Assembly: GCF_010726765.1 (NCBI RefSeq)
Contig: NZ_AP022601.1
Span: 4,340,001 to 4,404,000 of the forward strand
Length of the DNA: 64,000 nucleotides
From: Mycobacterium gallinarum
GTDB taxonomy: Bacteria > Actinomycetota > Actinomycetes > Mycobacteriales > Mycobacteriaceae
Direction of reading: 5' to 3'
The position numbers were made by a program, and so were the translations under genes. The first letter of the stretch is position 1, and each line of letters opens with the position of its first letter. The notes under the pieces are model-generated. The model searched no databases. It worked only from the letters and a program-made list of their open reading frames with translations, and was not told the origin of the DNA. This document shows positions 59,538-64,000 of the stretch, piece by piece.

Positions 59538-59611
59538 GGGGCTATAGCTCAGGCGGTTAGAGCGCTTCGCTGATAACGAAGAGGTCGGAGGTTCGAGTCC
59601 TCCTAGCCCCA
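59538..59611 (+). tRNA. ileT: tRNA-Ile (GAT anticodon)
   Basis: 74 nt. Acceptor GGGGCTA pairs with TAGCCCC, discriminator A; D-loop AGCTCAGGCGGTTAGAGC; anticodon loop CTGATAA with GAT; T-loop GTTCGAGTC. No encoded CCA. Confidence 0.97.
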
Positions 59612-59627
59612 CGGAAAGGTTCACACC

Positions 59628-59741
59628 ATGAGGGTTGTGGTGCTGCTCGCCACGGCGGTCGCCGCGGTTGCCGCCGTCGCGATCTGGCGGTCACGGCACG
59701 CCGTGGAGGTGTGGCACGCAGCGGCCGACGTGCCGGCCTGA
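59628..59741 (+). CDS. 37-residue membrane microprotein, DLW-39-like
   Basis: MRVVVLLATAVAAVAAVAIW begins the chain and RSRHAVEVWHAAADVPA ends it: one hydrophobic helix followed by a short polar tail. GGAAAGG lies 8 nt before the ATG. Length, position after gyrA and ileT, and the x-V-W motif near the C-terminus (EVW where the family has DLW) fit the actinobacterial DLW-39 family. It sits between two tRNA genes, so it is probably co-transcribed with them. Function unknown. Confidence 0.72.
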   Translation: MRVVVLLATAVAAVAAVAIWRSRHAVEVWHAAADVPA

Positions 59742-59752
59742 AGTTTCCCCGA

Positions 59753-59825
59753 GGGGCCTTAGCTCAGTTGGTAGAGCGCTGCCTTTGCAAGGCAGATGTC
59801 AGGAGTTCGAATCTCCTAGGCTCCA
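59753..59825 (+). tRNA. alaT: tRNA-Ala (TGC anticodon)
   Basis: 73 nt. Acceptor GGGGCCT pairs with AGGCTCC (one G-U), discriminator A; D-loop AGCTCAGTTGGTAGAGC; anticodon stem-loop GCCTTTGCAAGGC; T-loop GTTCGAATC. No encoded CCA. Confidence 0.97.
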
Positions 59826-59858
59826 CTCAGACACTCGATACCCCACGCGCGCAAGCAA

Positions 59859-60290
59859 TTAAGGCCTCGGCGTGACTGGCACACTCGGCTGCAGCGTCGG
59901 CGGCTCCTCCGTTGGTGGACGCCGCAGGATCGAGAACGCCACCGCTCCCCCGGCCAGCACCCCGACTCCGAGGACGGCGAGCAGCAGCGGGCGCCTACGG
60001 CGACGGCCGCGCGCCTTTTGCAGCGCCTCCGGCAGGTTGGCCACCACCTCCTGGGCGGCGGCGAGTTCGGACGCGATGGTGTCTTGCGCGGCCGCCAGCT
60101 CTTGGCGGAGCTGATCCTTGAGCCGGCTGCGGCGATAGACATCGCCGATCCACGCGGCGGATGACTGTGCTCCGTCTACGCCGAGGCCCAACGCTCCCCT
60201 GGTGACGTCGACCGGACCCACTGCCGAATATTTGAGGCCGCGGGACAACCGCTGCCCGGGGGTCAGGCGGATCTCGGTCTTCGCGCGCAT
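59859..60290 (-). CDS. cwsA: Cell wall synthesis protein CwsA, Rv0008c-like
   Basis: 143 residues from ATG 60290 ([20 protein letters not shown]), with GAGAGG upstream. A basic N-terminus, a predicted coiled-coil (~60-95, [20 protein letters not shown]), one membrane helix near the C-terminus (~108-128, [20 protein letters not shown]) and a short Pro/Thr-rich external tail. CwsA is known to interact with CrgA and Wag31 and to help localise pole and septum synthesis. Divergent from ppiA. The frame above 60290 is shadow. Confidence 0.87.
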   Translation of the reverse strand: MRAKTEIRLTPGQRLSRGLKYSAVGPVDVTRGALGLGVDGAQSSAAWIGDVYRRSRLKDQLRQELAAAQDTIASELAAAQEVVANLPEALQKARGRRRRRPLLLAVLGVGVLAGGAVAFSILRRPPTEEPPTLQPSVPVTPRP

Positions 60291-60395
60291 AGTGCACCTC
60301 TCTGGCGGCCAACGGGAGTCGATACCAGACTGCCACGCAGCGCTAGCCAGCGGTGCCCGTTGAGCGTTCATGGCGGCGTGGCACACTGGCATCCC

Positions 60396-60923
60396 GTGAC
60401 GAGCCCCATACAGACAGCGACCGCGACGCTGCACACCAATCGTGGTGACATCAAAATCGCGCTGTTCGGAAATCACGCACCCAAGACCGTCGCCAACTTC
60501 GTGGGACTGGCGCAGGGCACGAAGGACTACAGCACCGGTAACGCCTCAGGCGGATCGTCGGGCCCGTTCTACGACGGCATGGTCTTCCACCGGGTCATCG
60601 ACGGGTTCATGATCCAAGGCGGCGATCCGGAGGGCAGCGGCCGCGGCGGCCCCGGCTACGAGTTCGCCGATGAGTTTCACCCCGAGTTGCAGTTCGACAA
60701 GCCGTACCTGCTCGCCATGGCGAACCGGGGTCCGGGGACCAACGGCTCGCAGTTTTTCATCACGGTCGGCAAGACGCCGCACCTGAATCGCAAGCACACC
60801 ATCTTCGGTGAGGTCGTGGACCCGGAGTCGCAGAAGGTGGTCGACGCGATCGCGACGACAGCTACCGATCAGCGCGACCGGCCGACCGATCCAGTGGTCG
60901 TGGAGTCCATCACCATCGCCTGA
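60396..60923 (+). CDS. ppiA: Peptidyl-prolyl cis-trans isomerase, cyclophilin type
   Basis: 175 residues from GTG 60396. The cyclophilin core is intact: [20 protein letters not shown] (catalytic Arg), [20 protein letters not shown] and HTIFGEVVD. Nearly identical in layout to Rv0009 (~182). No signal peptide, so cytosolic. An in-frame start at 60360 would overlap the promoter region shared with cwsA. Confidence 0.95.
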   Translation: MTSPIQTATATLHTNRGDIKIALFGNHAPKTVANFVGLAQGTKDYSTGNASGGSSGPFYDGMVFHRVIDGFMIQGGDPEGSGRGGPGYEFADEFHPELQFDKPYLLAMANRGPGTNGSQFFITVGKTPHLNRKHTIFGEVVDPESQKVVDAIATTATDQRDRPTDPVVVESITIA

Positions 60924-60926
60924 GTT

Positions 60927-61343
60927 TCAGGAGCCGGCGAAGCCGGCCGCGGTCAGCGCGTCCAGCACGTGCAGTGGGTCTGTGCCCAGATCCCATCGGG
61001 TGAACACAAGTAGCCGGTCATCGACGGTGTCGATCTCCAGCAGCCGCGTCTTTCGCCCGATGCGGCGGAACTCGGTGATCCGGATGAGCTTGATATCGGC
61101 GTGCCGCAGCTCGGTTTCTCCCATCAGACCGCGGCTGACGAGGACGTCATTCTTGATTGCCAGCTTGGGTCGCGCACGCCACGACAAGCTTGCAAACACA
61201 ATTAACCCGACCGCGGCAATGCCAACCAGGACACGTCCCGGCGGGTCTGTGATCAGCGTCACAGCGCCCACAGCCAAGATAAGGCCGCCTACGCCGAGGG
61301 CCGCGATGCCGAGCGTGGGTGGACTCCACTCAGTTTGCTGCAC
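60927..61343 (-). CDS. PH-domain-like membrane protein, Rv0010c-like
   Basis: 138 residues from GTG 61343. Two N-terminal helices (~10-30 and ~38-54) are followed by a small beta-rich domain (~58-135; LVSRGLMGETELRHADIKLI, RRIGRKTRLLEIDTVDDRLL) of the bacterial PH type. Convergent with ppiA, 3 bp apart. GCCGGC-GAA-GCCGGC at 60933-60947, inside its last codons, is a compact hairpin that may serve as terminator for ppiA. Function unknown. Confidence 0.85.
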   Translation of the reverse strand: MQQTEWSPPTLGIAALGVGGLILAVGAVTLITDPPGRVLVGIAAVGLIVFASLSWRARPKLAIKNDVLVSRGLMGETELRHADIKLIRITEFRRIGRKTRLLEIDTVDDRLLVFTRWDLGTDPLHVLDALTAAGFAGS

Positions 61344-61378
61344 GGCTCGCTAACACCCTTTTACCGTTGCTAATGACG

Positions 61379-61387
61379 TTATCCACA
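61379..61387 (+). other. Isolated perfect DnaA box (TTATCCACA)
   Basis: A consensus 9-mer in the 155-bp gap between the Rv0010c-like gene and crgA, about 12 kb from oriC. Next to it, ATCCCC-AAT-GGGGAT (61394-61408) forms a perfect 6-bp inverted repeat. Confidence 0.65.
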
Positions 61388-61498
61388 AGTGCTATCCCCA
61401 ATGGGGATGAATAACAACGGTGTGATCTGGTGACCGGGAGGTTGCTAAACGGGTAACGCGCGGAAGCGTGGATGAATTCATACCGCTCGTTGTATTAC

Positions 61499-61762
61499 TC
61501 AGCGCCAGCGCATGGTGAGCAAGAGCCCACTGATCATGAAGGCAAACGCGATCGCGTAGTTCCACGGGCCGAGATCCGCGAGGAAGGGGATCGCGGAGGA
61601 CGCCAGCTGGAACACCAGCAGCCAGATCAGACCGATGAGCATCAGGCCGACGAAGAACACCACGAACCAGGTGCTGGACGGTCCGGCCTTCACCTTGACC
61701 GGGGTCCGGCTCACCGGGCTGATCGTGAAGTCGTTCTTCTTGCGAACCTTGGACTTGGGCAT
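61499..61762 (-). CDS. crgA: Cell division protein CrgA
   Basis: 87 residues from ATG 61762, with GAAGG upstream. N-terminal [20 protein letters not shown], two membrane helices (~32-54 and ~66-84) and a C-terminal GLLLTMRWR, closely matching Rv0011c (~93). CrgA recruits divisome proteins and helps stabilise the septal complex; in mycobacteria it interacts with FtsZ, FtsI and CwsA. Divergent from the DUF881 gene. Confidence 0.96.
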   Translation of the reverse strand: MPKSKVRKKNDFTISPVSRTPVKVKAGPSSTWFVVFFVGLMLIGLIWLLVFQLASSAIPFLADLGPWNYAIAFAFMISGLLLTMRWR

Positions 61763-61844
61763 GCGTACCTTCGGGACAGACGGCGTCACACGGTGCGACG
61801 ATGTACCTAGCCTATCGCAGGCACCACCTCCAGGAGACACGCCA

Positions 61845-62594
61845 ATGGCGCCCAGGTCGAAGTCCGTGTGGCGGTTCGGCGTGCCCGTGGTCTGCCTCCT
61901 GGCCGGGCTTCTGCTGGCTGCGACCCACAATGTGTCCGACGGTGGCGAGATCAGACGCAGCGATGCGCCCCGGTTGGTCGACCTCGTGCGCGAAGCACAA
62001 CAGTCGGTGGATCGACTGACCGCAGAACGTGACTCGCTGGCGAGCACCCTGGACACCCATCACGGCGGCTCGCCAGGGGCAGACGCGGCATTGGCCGCGA
62101 TCACCAAGCGGTCGGCCCAACTGGCCGTCGAGGCCGGCCTGGAACCGATGCGCGGGCCCGGCCTGGTGGTGACGCTGAACGACGCGCAGCGCGACGCTGA
62201 GGGCCGCTTCCCCCGCGACGCAACCCCGGACGACCTCGTCGTGCACCAGCAGGACATCGACGCCGTGCTCAACGCGCTGTGGAGTGCGGGCGCCGAAGGC
62301 ATCCAGATGCAGGACCAGCGGATCATCGGCACCTCGGCGCCGCGTTGTGTGGGCAACACGCTGCTCCTCAACGGACGGACCTACAGCCCGCCGTACGTCA
62401 TCACCGCGATCGGCGACGCGGAAGTCATGCAGGACGCCCTGGCCGCCGCGCCGTTGGTCACGCTGTACCGCCAGTACGTGGTCCGGTTCGGGCTCGGCTA
62501 CACCGAGGAGCCACGGACGCAGGTCGACCTGGTGGGCTACCGCGAGCCGGTGCGGATGAAGTTCGCCAAGCCCGCGGGACCCGTCGGCTACTGA
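61845..62594 (+). CDS. DUF881 membrane protein, Rv0012-like
   Basis: 249 residues from ATG 61845, with CAGGAGA 7 nt upstream. One N-terminal helix (~8-28, [20 protein letters not shown]), a coiled-coil (~45-65, [20 protein letters not shown]) and a DUF881 domain with [31 protein letters not shown] and [14 protein letters not shown]. The family has the look of the periplasmic division protein FtsB/YlxW group. The open frame above 61845 is not used. Confidence 0.88.
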   Translation: MAPRSKSVWRFGVPVVCLLAGLLLAATHNVSDGGEIRRSDAPRLVDLVREAQQSVDRLTAERDSLASTLDTHHGGSPGADAALAAITKRSAQLAVEAGLEPMRGPGLVVTLNDAQRDAEGRFPRDATPDDLVVHQQDIDAVLNALWSAGAEGIQMQDQRIIGTSAPRCVGNTLLLNGRTYSPPYVITAIGDAEVMQDALAAAPLVTLYRQYVVRFGLGYTEEPRTQVDLVGYREPVRMKFAKPAGPVGY

Positions 62595-62610
62595 CCCGGC
62601 GAAAGACCGG

Positions 62611-62616
62611 TAACCT
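62611..62616 (+). promoter_or_regulatory. -10 element of pabA/trpG (leaderless)
   Basis: TAACCT, 6 nt (GGCCTT) before ATG 62623. Confidence 0.55.
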
Positions 62617-62622
62617 GGCCTT

Positions 62623-63297
62623 ATGCGTGTCCTCGTCGTCGACAACTACGACAGCTTCGTGTTCAACCTCGTCCAGTACCTGGGCCAGCTCGGGGTGGAC
62701 GCCGAAGTCTGGCGCAACGACGACGACCGGCTGGGCACCGAGGACGACATCGCCAAGGTGGCGGCGACGTACGACGGGGTGCTCCTCTCCCCCGGCCCCG
62801 GTACCCCCGAACGTGCGGGCGCGTCGATCCCCCTCGTGAAGGCCTGCGCGGCGGCCGCGACGCCGCTGCTCGGCGTGTGCCTGGGCCACCAAGCGATCGG
62901 CGTGGCGTTCGGTGGCACCGTCGACCGTGCGCCCGAACTGCTGCATGGCAAGACCAGCACGGTGCACCACTCCAATAGCGGTGTGCTGCAAGGTCTTCCG
63001 GATCCTTTCACCGCCACGCGCTATCACTCGCTGACCATTCTCCCCGAGACGATGCCGGCCGAACTCGAAGTGATCGCCCGCACCGAGGGTGGCGTGGTCA
63101 TGGGCGTGCGGCACGTCGAATTGCCCATTCACGGTGTGCAATTCCACCCCGAGTCGATCCTGACCGAGGGCGGGCACCGCATGCTGGCCAACTGGTTGGG
63201 CTACTGCGGCGCCGCGCCGTCCGAGACCCTCGTCCGTCGGCTGGAGGACGAAGTTGCGACCGCCGTCGCCGCCGCTACGACGCGAAGCTCAGCGTGA
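62623..63297 (+). CDS. pabA: Glutamine amidotransferase, aminodeoxychorismate/anthranilate synthase component II
   Basis: 224 residues. Class I amidotransferase: VVDNYDSFVFNLVQYL, oxyanion loop LLSPGPGTPERAG, nucleophile Cys in GVCLGHQAIG (~86) and the His-Glu pair in QFHPESILTEGG. It supplies ammonia to a PabB/TrpE partner encoded elsewhere, for folate or tryptophan. The choice between PabA and TrpG cannot be made from sequence alone (Rv0013 is annotated as trpG). The last 23 bp overlap the convergent pknB end. Confidence 0.93.
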   Translation: MRVLVVDNYDSFVFNLVQYLGQLGVDAEVWRNDDDRLGTEDDIAKVAATYDGVLLSPGPGTPERAGASIPLVKACAAAATPLLGVCLGHQAIGVAFGGTVDRAPELLHGKTSTVHHSNSGVLQGLPDPFTATRYHSLTILPETMPAELEVIARTEGGVVMGVRHVELPIHGVQFHPESILTEGGHRMLANWLGYCGAAPSETLVRRLEDEVATAVAAATTRSSA

Positions 63298-64000
63298 TCC
63301 GGCTGTCGTAGTTCACAGCGGTCCCCGCGGACGGGCTCTGGGTCACCACGGCGTTGGTGCGCTGACCGCTGTTCTGCACGTCGCCGCCGCGGTCCAGCAC
63401 GCCCGTCCAGCCGAGGGCACGCATTCGCGGCTCGGCGTCGGTCCAGAACTGGCCGCGTAGGTCCGGCATGATGAACTGGTTGCCGCGCGAGACCTGCAGC
63501 TGGATCACCGTATCGACCGGAACGGTTTGTCCCGCAGGCGGATTGGTGCCGATCAATTGACCGGCCGGAAGGGTGCTGTCCACCTGAACCGGGACGGTAG
63601 TGGTGAAGCCCGACGCGGTGAGGATCTGTACCGCGCTGTCCTGCGATTGGTCTTTCACGTCAGGGACGGGACGCGTCTCGGGGCCCGCGCCCAGCACGAT
63701 CGTGATCTCGTTGGTGATCGCCGACGTCTGGTTGACCGGCGGATTGGTGCCGAGCACCTTGTCCTTCATCTCCGGTGTCGACGGCGACGACGACGGCCTG
63801 AAGTTCTCGAAGCCCGCGTCGGCGAGCTTCTCGACGGCGTCGTCGTAGCTGAGGTTCCTGACGTCGGGGATCTCACGCTGCTCGGGGCCGGTGGACACAT
63901 TGATGGTGATCTCGTCGCCGGCGTCGACCGACGCGTTGGCGGCTGGGTCGGTGCCGATGACATGGTCGGGAGGCACGTTGGAGTCGGGCTTCTGCAGCGT
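63275..64000 (-). CDS. pknB: Serine/threonine protein kinase PknB, C-terminal PASTA part (partial at right edge)
   Basis: About 241 residues, running off the window without a start. Only extracytoplasmic sequence is visible: three full PASTA repeats and part of another, with unit signatures IPDVRNLSYDDAVEKLADAG, VPDVKDQSQDSAVQILTASG, MPDLRGQFWTDAEPRMRALG and TNPP turns. PASTA repeats bind muropeptides and lipid II and direct PknB to growth sites. The kinase domain lies outside the window. Assigned from PASTA content and its position beside pabA/trpG (Rv0014c). It would phosphorylate CwlM and MviN, also in this window. Confidence 0.92.
   Translation of the reverse strand, partial: TLQKPDSNVPPDHVIGTDPAANASVDAGDEITINVSTGPEQREIPDVRNLSYDDAVEKLADAGFENFRPSSSPSTPEMKDKVLGTNPPVNQTSAITNEITIVLGAGPETRPVPDVKDQSQDSAVQILTASGFTTTVPVQVDSTLPAGQLIGTNPPAGQTVPVDTVIQLQVSRGNQFIMPDLRGQFWTDAEPRMRALGWTGVLDRGGDVQNSGQRTNAVVTQSPSAGTAVNYDSRITLSFAS

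Noticed and set aside
60933..60947. GCCGGC-GAA-GCCGGC as a dedicated terminator
   Set aside because: A compact hairpin, but it lies in coding codons (AGFAGS) and could be chance in GC-rich DNA; only mentioned with the gene.

Overview
The window reads as the chromosomal origin region of a fast-growing mycobacterium (Mycolicibacterium type). The evidence is high-GC codon use, a dnaA-dnaN-gnd-recF-DciA-gyrB-gyrA run around a non-coding origin, the mycobacterial rpmH-rnpA-yidD-yidC-jag-gidB-parA-parB group, and many genes whose proteins closely match M. tuberculosis H37Rv proteins as I remember them. A short gnd gene between dnaN and recF, a glucosylglycerate hydrolase and a PhoX phosphatase point to a rapid grower rather than the tuberculosis complex. 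All ortholog names rest on recalled sequences, not on a search.

Left arm (1-27451) carries the Rv0051-to-Rv0036c block in reverse order: a GT87-type membrane protein, ponA1 and a DUF5318 protein on the minus strand; three tandem DUF1707 membrane proteins, PadR, ino1 and an alpha/beta hydrolase on the plus strand; then PhoX, an F420-type oxidoreductase, GntR, an amino-acid ABC transporter (binding protein fused to permease, plus ATPase), MarR, glucosylglycerate hydrolase, an SDR, an AbiEi/DUF559 protein, leuS, an Mtc28-like secreted protein, a Cys-tailed membrane protein, AlgH/YqgE, an MFS permease and a DinB-like protein. In H37Rv this block lies on the other side of the origin, so there is a synteny break at 27451/27452.

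Centre (27452-47113) is the Rv3906c-to-rpmH segment: a calcium-loop repeat protein, pcnA, then mutT4, Rv3909, the MurJ-pseudokinase protein, sigM, rsmA, trxB, trx, cwlM, Rv3916c, parB, parA, gidB, jag, yidC, yidD, rnpA and rpmH. Three perfect parS sites sit inside the parA and gidB coding sequences. A 32-bp tandem repeat fills the parA-parB gap.

Origin and right arm (47114-64000): divergent rpmH/dnaA promoters, dnaA, oriC, dnaN, gnd, recF, dciA, gyrB, gyrA, an Rv0007-like protein, tRNA-Ile, a 37-codon reading frame, tRNA-Ala, cwsA, ppiA, a PH-like membrane protein, crgA, an Rv0012-like protein, pabA/trpG, and the 3' end of pknB. Cell-wall growth and division functions (PonA1, MurJ, CwlM, CwsA, CrgA, PknB) are interleaved with replication and segregation genes.

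A recurring pattern is a TANNNT hexamer 6-8 nt upstream of a start codon, seen at 14 genes and implying leaderless mRNAs. I see no phage, IS element, CRISPR array or clearly new multi-gene system. The best leads are the DUF1707 triplication with duplicated promoters, a palindromic repeat family (three copies, two flanking the AbiEi/DUF559 gene), the parAB spacer repeat, an isolated perfect DnaA box, and a hairpin predicted at the 5' end of the dnaA mRNA.
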